From contig JAWPHD010001807.1 of the NCBI GenBank assembly GCA_037043455.1, forward strand, positions 62,001-126,000: a DNA stretch of 64,000 bases. Direction: 5' to 3'. Position 1 is the first letter of the stretch, and each line of letters begins with the position of its first letter. This DNA is from Cyrtodaria siliqua (Eukaryota > Mollusca > Bivalvia > Adapedonta > Hiatellidae). Positions 36,886 to 48,479 of the stretch are shown piece by piece. The notes below the pieces were generated by a model. That model was not told where the DNA came from. It saw nothing but the letters and a program-made list of their open reading frames with translations, and searched no databases. The position numbers and the translations under genes were made by a program.

Positions 36886-36922
36886 AGCTCAGTGTGTCAC
36901 ATGCCAGATTATGACTTTTGGC

Positions 36923-37272
36923 TTAGACAAAGTATGTATTTGTGATATGCTGACACATAGCTCTAACTTCTACACGAGCTCCAGCAATATGATCAATTCT
37001 TGGATCAAATGCTGGTACAACTCTGGGCACATCAACCATGTCGTGCCTGGCTATGCCAGTGTTGTGTAGAACGTTGCAGGACACAACATACTTTCTAGCT
37101 AGAGTCGGCTTTATTTTTTTCTCCATTATCTGAAATCTCTGTTTGAGAATACCAAAGGTCTGTTCTATGAGGAATCTGGTCCTACACAGTCGCCGGCTGA
37201 ACATGTTTCAGCTGCATTTGCTGGTTGTAGGTAGGGTGTCATCAAGTACCTGGTTGTCGGACAACTACTGTC
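36923..37272 (-). pseudogene. Harbinger transposase, C-terminal exon (frameshifted)
   Basis: Reads RYLMTPYLQPANAAET from 37272. After a one-base shift near 37205 it continues RRLCRTRFLIEQTFGILKQR and YVVSCNVLHNTGIARHD to a stop. The R-x-x-IEQ-x-FG-x-LK motif holds the third catalytic acidic residue of the DDE_Tnp_4 (HARBI1-like) family, and the VLHN motif is the usual C-terminal landmark. Confidence 0.85.
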
Positions 37273-37324
37273 ACGAAAGAGAATTTCTTAATAAGTCCCT
37301 GGTATGAAGAAAAATATGCAACTC

Positions 37325-37700
37325 ATAGGATATGTTGTCTGCTTTTTATATGCAGGCTTCATAACCGCTGCTCCCAACTAAATTCCATTATGTTTATTTC
37401 GCTCTTCGGGGCATTTCATTTTATTAGATACTGGGACCATACGCCGTACGACATGGGGAATACGTTAAAGAAGGATAGCTCCATGTCCACCGCCATATGC
37501 ATGCCATCTTCGGGATAGTTAAAATTTTGTGCTGTTGATTTTATCAATATTGAGTTCTGCTCAACCCGGGGCTAGAGGGCGTGAGCAGTAGCTAGCATAT
37601 TTCACTACCACTCATGAACAGTCTCAATCAAACCGAGACTGCAATATTTCGTATGTGTCGTGCTCGGCCGTTTCCAAAGGTCCATTATCATATTTTTTTT
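37325..37700 (+). repeat. Dispersed double-hairpin repeat, copy 1
   Basis: A copy of about 375 bp starting ctcataggatatgttgtctg and ending tccattatcata plus poly-T. It contains gagcagtag ... ctaccactc and cagtctc ... gagactg hairpins. It is inserted between two Harbinger transposase exons. Related copies are at 40.53-41.09 and 41.14-41.69 kb, with partial copies at 9.19-9.29 kb and about 449-480. Confidence 0.85.
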
Positions 37701-38690
37701 TTACCAATACAATAATTCAAAGAACACTTATCAGTTATACATTAAAGTACGTTGTAGTTTTAAAGGTAGTACCTACATCAGAATAGCTCTATTTTGCTGA
37801 TTTGTTAACCTACGTTTTAATCTGTATACAACTGATGAAAATAAACTTAATGAGCCATACACCACTCAAAGAAAGCACACTGAACATACCAAATAAAACA
37901 CCCGACAAAGGTATTACCTAACTATATATATATGGTTAGGTACAAGGGGTAACTATTTTAAACTTGCCAGATATTTGCTTGTTGCTCTTTATTACAGGAA
38001 ACTTTTACGTTTATATTTGAACAAGTTTCTTTTTTTTTTAATTGGTTATTTCGTAGTTTTTCGATTTTAAAACTAATTTAGCCCCAACGCATGTTGTAAC
38101 ACCTTCAATATGTAAACTTTGTAAATCAGAAATTGTATGCAGAATGGGAAAGTTGGAGAAATTGCTTCAAATTTAGGCAGATCATTATACTCTTGCTAAT
38201 CTTGTATGTTTGATCATGTGTTTGTTAATATTGATGAAATTGTAAATAATATGATTACTATTTTTATGTATTCTGTAATGCTGTTCCGATTAATCGATTT
38301 GATCGAGCTTCGGTCGGTTAAGCAGCAACTAATCATAAGTCTCTAAAGAGGTATTACAATTTATAGTTAACATATTAAATGTTTGGTCAGTTTCATTCAA
38401 TTGCTTAATGACCAAAATATACTTGAAATGTGTCTCTTTTCTTTGTTATAGTCTGAAAAAGGTTTGCACTGGTGTCTTATATAGAAGCCATGTTTAATCG
38501 ATTAATGATCGATAATGCTGATGATTCAACCGATTCCCAACACTAGTGTTCTGATTCTTATTATAAGTACTGAATTATCAGTATTAAGATATTAATGAGT
38601 GATTTTAAATTACAAATATTTAATTTTCAACATGGGTCACAAAGGAGAAGTTTTTTGTAAAACTGATTTTACCATTTTCAAACTTCAACT
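37701..38690. other. AT-rich, no gene recognised
   Basis: Probably intronic or spacer DNA inside the Harbinger remnant. Nothing was recognised. Confidence 0.35.
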
Positions 38691-38784
38691 TTAGATATGA
38701 GTTTTTCCAGCATCGTGCACCGTGCAGCCGTCCTGGCCAGCGTGCATGTACAAATCTCAATGTGTAGTCACCATCACATACTGC
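38691..38784 (-). pseudogene. Harbinger transposase, middle exon
   Basis: An acceptor (ttcag on the minus strand) at 38785 precedes AVCDGDYTLRFVHARWPG, RLHGARCW and NSYL. In the HARBI1 family this block reads ...ARWPG-S-x-HD-S/A-R-, with the second catalytic Asp after His. Here that residue is Gly (LHGAR), so the triad is lost. The exon starts in phase 0, matching the donor of the exon at 40069-40184. No clear donor follows. Confidence 0.75.
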
Positions 38785-40068
38785 CTGAAATATGTGAATA
38801 ACTATAATTGCGCCTATCTCTCAATAACTCTAACATTGCTTTATAATCCTAGGATAATCATCCAAAGCTTCACATGTATTTGTAAGTGCTATTTTTAATA
38901 GCAGATATACTGAAAATAAATAAGTTTAACAAGACCTTATGCACATCTAGCTGAAAGAAAGACTTACCTTAGGGTGAAAGACTTACCTGAAAATTGGACG
39001 ATAAACAAAGACAATAATAACAGAGCCTGTTTAGCTGTGTCGCTAGATTTCCTTTAATTAAATAACTGTTCTGTGTTGAAAGTTATGATAAACGCAAAAA
39101 CAGTAGATAATAACCTTGTCATAATGAAATAGTGAACCATTTTTTCCCCGCAGTATCGTTTAAAAACGATGCCCAGCATATCGCTGCTAATTATGTTAAT
39201 TGTATTGCTCATGACCTAGGCAAAAAACGCGTATGCAAACGTGTAAACGTGGCTCCATCCTAAATGATGAAGTGTCTACTATAGAATTTGCAGCAACTCT
39301 GTAGTTCTGCCCATTCTCCATATTTTTTACCTTGATGTAAATGGAGGATGAGTGTGGTACGTTCATATAATGATGTTCAAGACAATAAGAATCTTTCATG
39401 GGTATCCGGTGAAGATAGGGAATTCCAAACCGAGGTATAAGTGTTTTTATCGGAACCGAGGCTCTGCCGAGGTTCCGATTAAAACACTTATACCGAGTGT
39501 TGGAATTCCCTATCTGAATCGAATACCATGATAGATTTTTTTCTTGCATATCAGAGACATGTTGTGCGTTGACGCCCCCAGCTACTAACGTTTTGCATGT
39601 TTTCCTGCATACCGGATGCTGGAGCGCGTGAATTTTATCTTGACCCGAGTATCTAGCCCCGGTAAAATGACGGATATCCTTGTCCGGTATGCAAGAAAAA
39701 GGTGTCTCATAAGTCAAAATTGACTGATGCTTTCAATAGCGGTGACACTCTAATAAACAAACACTTTACTTTTACATTTATAACATTTCATTTGTTGGTG
39801 CGCCTTAAAACCCAATTAAATTAAATTCATTTCATGACCTCTGCCTAATTGTTCAGATCATTACGGCTAGTTTAGAGACTAAGGACATGTAAATGAAATA
39901 CAGTCGGATAGTTTAATTCGTATTTGGATTGTGGCCCATAATTGTGTCAGTCAAATACAAGATTAAAGATTAAAAAAACAGTTGGTTGAAGATTTAAGAA
40001 ATGTGCGTCTCTTTGTTATCATAAATATGCAAACATTAGAACCAAGAATTGGCAACTCTTTTACTTAC
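38785..40068. other. Intronic/spacer DNA with a ~100-bp palindrome
   Basis: Between two Harbinger exons. It holds a long foldback at 39414-39513. An overlapping 173-codon minus-strand frame (39717-39196) runs through the palindrome and has no recognisable domain. Confidence 0.5.
39414..39513. repeat. ~100-bp palindrome (foldback)
   Basis: The left arm (gatagggaattccaa, then gaggtataagtgtttt and atcggaacc) is mirrored by the right arm (ggttccgat, aaaacacttatacc, ttggaattccctatc). The loop of about 11 bases is gaggctctgcc. Mismatches are few. This looks like a small foldback element or a snap-back duplication. Confidence 0.85.
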
Positions 40069-40184
40069 TTGCACATTCAGCATAGCACCCTTTCTCCCCA
40101 TGTAGTCTTCTGTAGGATCTTTAGCTTTCGGCTTTCTAATGGACACGTGGGTTCCGTCAAGACAACCAATTACGTTTGGAAAGC
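40069..40184 (-). pseudogene. Harbinger transposase, exon with first catalytic Asp
   Basis: Clean splice sites (cag at 40185-40187 on the minus strand; GTAAGT donor at 40068). Reads FPNVIGCLDGTHVSIRKPKA and ends GRKGAMLNVQ. The GC-[IL]-DGTH motif carries the first catalytic Asp of DDE_Tnp_4. The phase-0 end joins the exon starting at 38784. Confidence 0.85.
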
Positions 40185-40529
40185 CTGAAATTAGTATCGA
40201 TGCTGATGAATACATGGAGGATCGATCTTAATATGTGCATTTATATTCAATGCTTCAAGGACTCCACTGGAAATAAGCTTTCGAGCTTTAGGGGATATCC
40301 TTGGGTTAAAATATCCCTTGGAATGTAAATTATTTATTTTATCAAACTGATTTCTATTTTTAACTCTACTGATCAAAATCTGCAGAGCTTATGCATGGTG
40401 CGTCGTTCGTCCGTCCTTAAACTTTTTTTGTAGCGACTACTCCTCTGAAACTACTGGATGGATTTTCATGCCACGGCTACAAGTATAAGATTTAAAAAAA
40501 CAAGTTTGTAGCGACTACCTTTTGAAAAC

Positions 40530-41690
40530 TGTATTAGGCTTGCAATCAGTACTGTTATTCATTCGATCTTTGGAGATCGCTGAGCCCGATACTTATAGTT
40601 AGTTATCGGTGGTACATTTTCAATTTCTTTTGTTTTCTTACTTAATTTTTGATTCAGTGGTTCCACTACTCCGTCCGATAAATGGCTCTGGGTATTGTTT
40701 AACCACTCATAGGATATGTTGTCTGCTTTTTATACGTAGGCTTCATAACCGCTGCTCCCAACTAAATTCCATTATGTTTATTTCGCTCTTCGGGGCATTT
40801 CATTTTATTAGATACTAGGACCATACGCCGTACGACATGGGGAATACGTCAAAGAAGGATAACTCCATGTCCACCGCCATATGCATGCCATCTTCGGGAT
40901 GGTTAAAATTGTGTGCTGTTGATTTTATGAATATTGAGGTTCTGCTCAACCCGGGGCTAGAGGGCGTGAGCGGTAGCTAGCATATTTCACTACCACTCAT
41001 GAACAGTCTCAATCAAACCGAGACTGCAATATTTTGTATGTGTCGTGCTCGACCGTTTCCAAAGGTCCATTATCATACTCTTTTTTTATAGCACAGTGGC
41101 GTTGCTTGTGCAGTGTGGCGGCGGTAAAACGTCTCCCCGCGCTTGCAATCAGTACTGTTATTTATTCGATCTTTGGAGATCGCTGAGCCCGATACTTATA
41201 GTTAGTTACCGGTGGTACATTTTCAATTTCTTTTGTTTTCTTACTTAATTTTTGACTCGGTGGTTCCACTACTCCGGCCGATAAATGGCTCTGGGTATTG
41301 TTTAACCACTCATAGGATATGTTGTCTGCTTTTTATACGCAGGCTTCATAACCGCTGCTCCCAACTAAATTCCATTATGTTTATTTCGCTCTTCGGGGCA
41401 TTTCATTTTATTAGATACTGGGACCATACGCCGTACGACATGGGGAATACGTTAAAGAAGGATAACTCAATGTCCACCGCCATATGCATGCCATCTTCGG
41501 GATGGTTAACATTTTGTGCTGTTGATTTTTATGAATATTGAGTTCTGCTCAACCCGGGGCTAGAGGGCGTGAGCGGTAGCTAGCATATTTCACTACCACT
41601 CATGAACAGTCTCAGTCAAACCGAGACTGCAATATTTTGTATGTGTCGTGCTCGGCCGTTTCCAAAGGTCCATTATCATACCCTTTTTTT
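40530..41690 (+). repeat. Tandem pair of ~550-bp hairpin repeats
   Basis: Two nearly identical direct copies, 40537-41085 and 41141-41690, offset by about 604 bp and separated by about 55 bp. Each starts cttgcaatcagtactgttat, contains the unit seen at 37.33-37.70 kb, and ends at tccattatcata plus T-run. The 3' part carries two conserved hairpins. A frame in each copy (40609-40818, 41212-41541) is repeat-derived and not accepted as a gene. Confidence 0.9.
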
Positions 41691-43977
41691 ACTGCCACAA
41701 TGCAGAGAGAAAACCAAGAAATGTAACAAAGGGTATGAGTTGTTCCTGTATCAGTTTCATTGTTTAATTATTTTTTTTAATATAGATATATATATATTAT
41801 TACAGAATGTAGCTAGTTTTAGTGGAGCAGATGGGAGTGGGGGTGAAATGCAAAAGTAAATAAATAAATAAAAAATAAATAAATATTAAGTACTACGAGG
41901 GAGAGAATAGGTAAAGTGTTTCCTACTGAAATGCCTTTCCAATGCGAAAACAGGCAATTCGTGAGAATCTTTGGTTTATAGTAAAATGACCGGACCTTTC
42001 ACCGTTGAAAGGCATACTGTTTGTTATTTTGGAGACTAGGGGGACCACAAGAAAAACGTGCATGGTTGAAATGTTTGTAGGGGCGTGCTGCCATTGACTG
42101 TATGTACCGATAGTATTAAGTTTGGCTGCATTTGCACGTGCAAGCTGTGTCTTGGTGTATATTAGGTTCGACGTGTCATTCATACATTTGTTTTGGGTGA
42201 TATGTACGACATGGATTGTGTTAAGGTATTTCCGAAAGAAAATCCACCATAACAGCAGCGACAATTATGAAATTTGCATAATCATAAAACTGTTTAAAAG
42301 AGAAAGCGGGTGATGCAATTTATACCTGATAGGTAAAACCCATGTTCAAACATTAAATTGGTATTAAATTAAGATGCAAATACAAAAATAGACGAAATTT
42401 TAGCTGCTTTGGCAAAGGATCAACACGTTATCCATTAGAAAGTTTTAAGTGTCCATAGTTACTGTAAAATACTCAGCTATTAACAGTTGAGGTACAAAGG
42501 AGTTTATATTTTGGCTAAAGTACTCTGACGTGTACTTTCCCTCTACGTCCTTAGCGGTACACTAGGTTCCGTGGTCGCCATTTTGATATTTTTTTGTTTG
42601 CTGCTGACAGAAATGTCAAAATCGGATGCGTTGTTTTAGGAGGCATACCTTTTACCGATGACTGTACATTCTGTGTCTCTTTGTTGCCAAGCATGTGGAG
42701 CATTGGATTTCATTGATCGATTACATTGACACGTGCTTTTAATAACAAAACTACATGAAGAAATGGGTGTTGACTGTTTGTTGACGTCGTTTGTGAAAAT
42801 GAAGCGGATAGAGCCGATTAACTGGTTGTTGTTGTTAAATATTACTATTAACTGAGGTAAGATGGTATATGTTTTCCATTTTCTCCATTTGGAATAAAGA
42901 TTTTGTTAAATTGTTGTATTTCATATTTTTCCTAAACTAAATAAGCGATAAAACGAATCCACTGACTGAAAGTATTACTTTTAATTAATTTGTGGATTTC
43001 TACTTTATATTGCGCATTCATACTTGGTACGTTAAAAGTACTGTTTGCCGGCTTAGGGGAACGAGACATAGGATATTGGGGAACCATGGAAGTACTTCTG
43101 TTTCCGGAATAGAAATTGTCGAAGAACTTTGGCGACTTCAAAGAAAATAGCAATTTTCAGTCGAATAACAAGGTATTGAACGGCACCTATAATATATCAC
43201 CTATAATTACCACCGTCGTTTAAAATAAGGGATTTTCTAAGTATCTGCACTCTTTGATTTACACGTAGACGTTGCGATTACTTAATCTGGGTATGAATGC
43301 GTTTTGAAAGCAGATGATTTTATTCATATTTCCATTGATATGTAAATTAACCTATTTGTTATGGTAATTTTTCGAATGTTTGTATTTGTTTTGGTATTAT
43401 GTGATTGCAATTGTTATATCGAATATGTTTAAATGTTATTACATATATAAATAAATAAATGAATGAGAAAGAAAAATAAATAAATACATTTGGTAACAGG
43501 TGTTGAGGCTAAGTTTTGCTAGGTATGGTGTACAATAAGTATCTCATGTGATATGATTTTGACAAAAATTATAAAAATACAGTGACTCAGCTATAGTGGC
43601 ATATAGATATTTCTGCTTGTGATCAAATATCAGTAACTGAAGTTTACTATTTCATTCAGCTGAGCTTCTATTTCCTTTGGATAATGGAGATGTTTGTGGA
43701 TATCTGCTGAATACTTTCGACGCATGTGATATTTATTGGATTTATTTACTTACTGGAGTTAGGACTGGAAGTGTTGCTTGTGGATTGTTGGAGCTTATTT
43801 GGGAAGTATATTTAAATTATTTATTTATTTAAATATTGAATGCACACAGTTTTATTATCGGGATACATTGTACAAATGTGTGCAGTTATGGGCAACACAT
43901 GTGACAACTTGGATATTTATTTAAGTTCTTGAAATAACTATTGAATTTTTTTGTGAAAAGTTCTCATAGGATTAATA
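41691..43977. other. AT-rich DNA upstream of the Mutator-like gene
   Basis: Contains a (TAAA)n microsatellite (about 41858-41890) and another near 43450-43490. No coding exon could be supported. It may hold 5' sequence of the gene that begins at 43978. Confidence 0.4.
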
Positions 43978-44527
43978 ATGGCTAACAAGAAGAACCTGAA
44001 AAAAAGGAAAAAGAAGTTTAACTTACCTCCGGGTATGCACTGTTCAAAATTTCGCAAACAACGCTCCTCGGCATATAAGAAAGGAGAATTTATAGAGAAA
44101 ACAAAATTGAAAGATGCATCTTACCAACTGAAAAGTGTGATACTGTTATAGAGGGTAAATGCAATGGGTGCGGTGAAATCTTCAAATTTAGCAACAGTGA
44201 AACTATTGACACGGAAAAGGGTACATATAGTGAGAATAATATTAAAGCTGTATGGGTGAGTATGGTAACGGGTGGTGGATGTTTCTCTCTGAATGAGTGC
44301 CTTGGAACAATTGGTGTGCCAGGCATCACTGAACAAAAGTATAGCCAGCTAGAGGAGGAAATTGGAGAATGGTGGAAGAAGGAGCTAGAAAAGGATATGA
44401 AGAGAGCTGGAGAAGAGGAACGGCAACATACTATTGAAAGCAACAGCTTTTTTCAGGGTATACCAGCGATTACTGTCAAATGTGATGGTGGCTGGTCCAA
44501 ACGTAGCCACAAGCACACGTATAATGC
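43978..44527 (+). pseudogene. Mutator-like transposase / YqaJ gene, 5' part (interrupted by Polinton)
   Basis: ATG at 43978 starts MANKKNLKKRKKKFNLPPG. A frameshift near 44110 leads to the frame with KCDTVIEGKCNGCGEIF, then MVTGGGCFSLNECLGTIGV, EIGEWWKKELEKDM and ITVKCDGGWSKRSHKHTYNA. These blocks match the large Mutator-like transposase-domain proteins that are multicopy in bivalves, often fused to a YqaJ nuclease. The frame is cut at codons for Tyr-Asn-Ala by the Polinton, and the continuation MGGVAVIFGAHTKKLLF lies at 61102. The target-site duplication proves the original continuity. Confidence 0.85.
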
Positions 44528-44869
44528 ATATATATATATATTATGGGTGTTCTGGACCACAACCAAATCACCCCAAATAATCTAAAATCACCACACAAAT
44601 TTTTTCAGTTTACTGAAAATTAAGTCGATTTAACTGGTTATTTATCATGTCCCAGGCGCTAAATAACCCAAGATTTAAAACTTGAATTGTGAAAATGTTT
44701 TAAATTTGGATGTTTAAATTTTATTACAAAATAGAGGTTAAACATTAAAACTTAGGTTAACAAACTTTTTTAAAATAGGGGTAGTGAAGAACACAAGTTT
44801 AATTTTTTTTGTAATATTATAAAATGTTTCTTTAATACAAAACAAATTTGTTGATTTGTTATCAGAATT
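44528..44869 (+). repeat. Polinton left terminal inverted repeat
   Basis: Aligns to the complement of 60758-61095 with a few substitutions and small length differences in A/T runs. It ends inward at ttgatttgttatcagaatt. Confidence 0.93.
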
Positions 44870-44912
44870 TTAGTTAAATCAACAAATAAACACGAAATTA
44901 ACAAAATATGTT

Positions 44913-45181
44913 TTAAACCTCAATACATCTAAATCGGAGACTCTCAGCGTTGTACGACTTTAACCTCCAGTATTCGTGTTTCATTCTAATCGAATGAGCA
45001 CCACAACCAACACATACTTGATATCTCGCACAAGTGCCTTTTTTACATTTTAGGCACGGTAACACATGACTTTTTTTAATCTATATTTATGCAAACTGCA
45101 ATAATCGGAATCTATTGTTGGCTTGCTTTTACATGGGTTATGTAATCCAATTTTAAGAAATTGACAAACATTGCTTTCCAT
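44913..45181 (-). pseudogene. Polinton small Cys-rich (zinc-ribbon-like) protein
   Basis: Starts at ATG 45181-45179 (MESNVCQFLKIGLHNPC, DYCSLHKYRLKK). After a one-base shift near 45063 it continues PCLKCKKGTCARYQVCVGCG and ends in a basic/aromatic tail to TAA at 44913. Three Cys pairs (CLKC, CARYQVC, CVGC) plus an N-terminal Cys/His set suggest one or two zinc-binding sites. It lies directly inside the left inverted repeat, transcribed toward the terminus. The function is unknown; a DNA-binding or regulatory role is possible. Confidence 0.55.
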
Positions 45182-45901
45182 TGTCTTTTTGTATATAATT
45201 ATTTTATATTTAAGAAAAAAATATTTTTAATATATAACAAATAAAGTATGGAAAACGAGGAGACTATAAAACATTTAATACGTCTGTTTGATACAGGAGT
45301 AATAGATAAGCAAACACTGTCTAATGGTATTAATGCATTAAAACCAAAGGAAACTTCGAAAGAGGTTAAATCTCAAACTACGTAAAAGAGAAAAGCAGAA
45401 ATATGCTAATTTACAAGAAAATGTTATAAATGAACAAAAGCAGAAATATGCTAAATTACAGGAAAATGTTATAAATGAACTGAAAGAGTTTAATGTAAAA
45501 AATCTAAAAGAGGTATCCCAGAATTAAAACCAATGTGTGGTTTATTAAAAGCATACGAGATGTCTGTTGAAAAATATAAAGACCCTCAAAAACTATTTCA
45601 TGATAAAAAATCCATTATTACAGAACAAATTATCAAAGAGCTAAAAGAGACGAATGGATTAAAGTTTCAATTTGGTCTCATTGTAGATTTATTTAAAGAC
45701 GACGGCGCTAACAAAAAATATACCACAGCAGTGTTACGCAGTGAACAAAATGCCATCTTGAGCTCTGAAAAAATAAATGAGTTTTACGATGAGTCATCTG
45801 CATTTATACAAGAAAGCTTAGAAAGATTTACAAACACAGCATCTGGATTGGAAATTGACCACTGTGTTAAGTTGTACTTAAATATAGCAAAATATGAACC
45901 A

Positions 45902-47105
45902 TTAAACCCCAGGCTCCAGTATAAAAGGGAAAGCTCCGCCCACAAAATGGCAATCAATTCAAATTCAAATAGAACTCAGACTGTCTTCACTCAGGACATA
46001 TATTTCTTTTTTTTTCTGAAAATACTACATCATATTTTAAAAAGAATGTTCTCAGTGATGCATGAATTCATCCTCTACTTATCAAACTATATGCTGTTTC
46101 TGAAGCTGCCCTCAAAGCACTATAATTATATATTTTATATTCTAAATTTTCGAAATTTTCAACAGGAAAATGACAGTTAATTTGAAATTTCACCTTTGAC
46201 CCTGGTCATGTGATGTAAACAGTAGCTACTGGGAAGATGTAAACAGAAAGGGTCATGTCAGGGCACAACATTGAGCCATACTACCTTCTTATCAGATAAA
46301 CATGCAGTGTACTCACCAGTTACAGGGTTTATGAAGAATTCTGCACACTTCTTTTATCTATTTATTTCTGTAAGTTTTAGGTTTTCTTTCAAATAATGTC
46401 CAAGTCTATCTTTTTTTATAAGTAAGAAGTAAAACTGTGTTTTTTTCATGAAAATATCTCTATAAAAAAAAGTTTGATACGTTTTGTTTATATTATAATG
46501 TTTGTTTATATATATATATATATATATATATATCATATGATATCTACATTAATAATTCAGACAAAACGTTTAAAATGTATCTGAATTACAAATTTAAATC
46601 AGATATCTCATTTATTAATGACGATATCTGACATACTTTATAAGATGTCTTCTTAATCGATATATATCTACAAGTATATAAGATAGCTCCTTTAATATAT
46701 AAAATAGCTCATATCTGTATATCTACGTTAATGTAGATATCTGTAATATTAAATAAACAGTAAAATAGCTTGCCATATAGTTTATGACCAAATATTATGA
46801 ACACGCATAAAACTATAAATTATGCAATATTATAAAAACAGTGTTTTCATGTAATCAATGTATATCTACCCATACTGCATCATCACCTCACAGGGATTAT
46901 GTGCTGGTAGATCAGAGAATCATTGAATAAACAATATATACAGTGTGTATGCATTCATCTCAAAATTGCATGGTCAACTATTTTCTCATACAGGCTTGTT
47001 TACATTCTGGGGAACTGACCCTGGTTTGACCTGACAGATCACATTTATTACCATTCTAGACACGCCTTCAATTGCATGTAGTAACTACATTAGACTGGGC
47101 TTTAA
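45902..47105. mobile_element. piggyBac-like non-autonomous insertion in POLB
   Basis: Foreign DNA bounded by TTAA at 45902-45905 and 47102-47105, with termini accccaggct and the complement agcccagtct (8 of 10 alike). The displacement is exactly 1,200 bp, a multiple of three, so polymerase coding is in the same frame on both sides. TTAA duplication and CCC-containing ends are features of piggyBac-type elements. The interior has a (TA)n run (46507-46532) and many gatatct/agatatc motifs, but no transposase. Confidence 0.75.
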
Positions 47106-48346
47106 AATGTTCTTCATATATTCCTTTACCCAAAACAGTAGCTGATAAGAAAGCAATTATAAATGTAAAAAACGACGATGATCAATGTTTGTTTCATGCC
47201 ATAAATTCAGCTTTAAATCCAGCTGCAGATCACACATACAGATTATCAAAGTATCCTAGTATAGAGTTCTTAAAGAAAGATGGCATTGATTTTCCCACTC
47301 CAATTTCACAAATTTCAAAAGTAGAAAAACAAAACAACCTTGCTATTAATGTTTACGGATGCACAGGAAAAAGGGTATCTGTATTTCCATATAGAATATC
47401 AGAGCAACCGCAAGAAATAAAAAGAATTAACTTGCTTTTAATTTCTGAAGACGTTGAGGTTGATTTAGAAAATGAAGATGAAGATGATCCAAATAATGAA
47501 GAAGGAATCATAGATGACAATTATAACCCTGATGATTATTCCAACGAACCAAAAACAATAACAACAAAATATCACTATTGCTGGATTAAAAATCTAAATA
47601 GATTACTTTACGATCAAAACAAACATCACGGTAAAACTTATTTTTGCGATCGTTGTCTTTACGGCTTTTCAAGAGAAGATCTACTCACAAAACACAAAGA
47701 AGACTGTGATGGTACTAACAAAAATTCTTGCAGAATAGAAATGCCAAAAGAAGGTAAAAATCACATAAAATTTAAAAATTATCAAAATCAGATGCATGTG
47801 CCTTATACAATATATGCTGATTTTGAGAGTATAGTCAAACAGCAATCAACCAAATTTGGAAAGAAATCTGAAATTCAAAATGTAGAAGAAGCTTGTAGTT
47901 TTGGATACCAGGTTGTCAGATATGATGGTAAAACTGAAGAACCTGTTATTTACAGAGGTGAAGATGCTGTTGAAAAGTTTTTAAAACATTTAGAATGTGA
48001 GAAGAGCAACATTAATAAAATATTTGCTCACCCAAAACCATTAATCATGACACAACAAAATGAGGAAGATTATGAAAAAGCAACACACTGCTGGATATGC
48101 GAGAATGAAATAGGTAGGAAATGCGGTAAAAACGGCAAAGTAAGAGACCACTGTCATTTTACAGGAGAATATAGAGGTGCAGCATATAAAAACTGTAACC
48201 TGAAACTAAAAATAAAACCAGGTAAAACAATCATCCCTGTTGAATTTCATAACCTCAAAGGATATGATAGTCATCTCATCATGCAAAAAATACATAAAAT
48301 GTCAGGTAATATTACATGCATTCCAAGCAATGCTGAAAAATACATA

Positions 48347-48479
48347 AATAGCTAAAACACAGAAGTAACGAGACATTTGATAAGTAATTAATTGGTTACC
48401 GGCCGACGTCATAAATTGTTACTTTATGACGTTGTCGTCTAAACGTCCGAAGGGACGTTTTCGTGTGTTGCGGCTCATA
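48347..48479. mobile_element. 133-bp hairpin-rich insertion in POLB
   Basis: Interrupts the polymerase between the exonuclease II and III regions. A possible target duplication is cata (48343-48346 and 48476-48479). It contains two hairpins: acgtcataaa ... tttatgacgt and aaacgtccgaagggacgttt. At 133 bp it shifts the frame. The family is not recognised. Confidence 0.65.

Noticed and set aside
39196..39717. 173-codon minus-strand frame
   Set aside because: Runs through a ~100-bp palindrome, no domain, no homologous blocks recognised.
40191..40376. 61-codon frame upstream of the Harbinger exon
   Set aside because: Adjacent to a Harbinger exon but lacks family motifs and overlaps its intron.
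40609..41541. Frames MVHFQFLLFSYLIF... in the duplicated repeat
   Set aside because: The same translation arises in both repeat copies; repeat-derived, no known protein.
41923..42264. 113-codon minus-strand frame upstream of the Mutator-like gene
   Set aside because: No recognised domain, no splice or repeat support; kept only as an unsupported frame.
45906..46180. C-terminal end of the first long polymerase frame
   Set aside because: After 45905 the frame reads into the TTAA-flanked insertion, so these residues are not polymerase.
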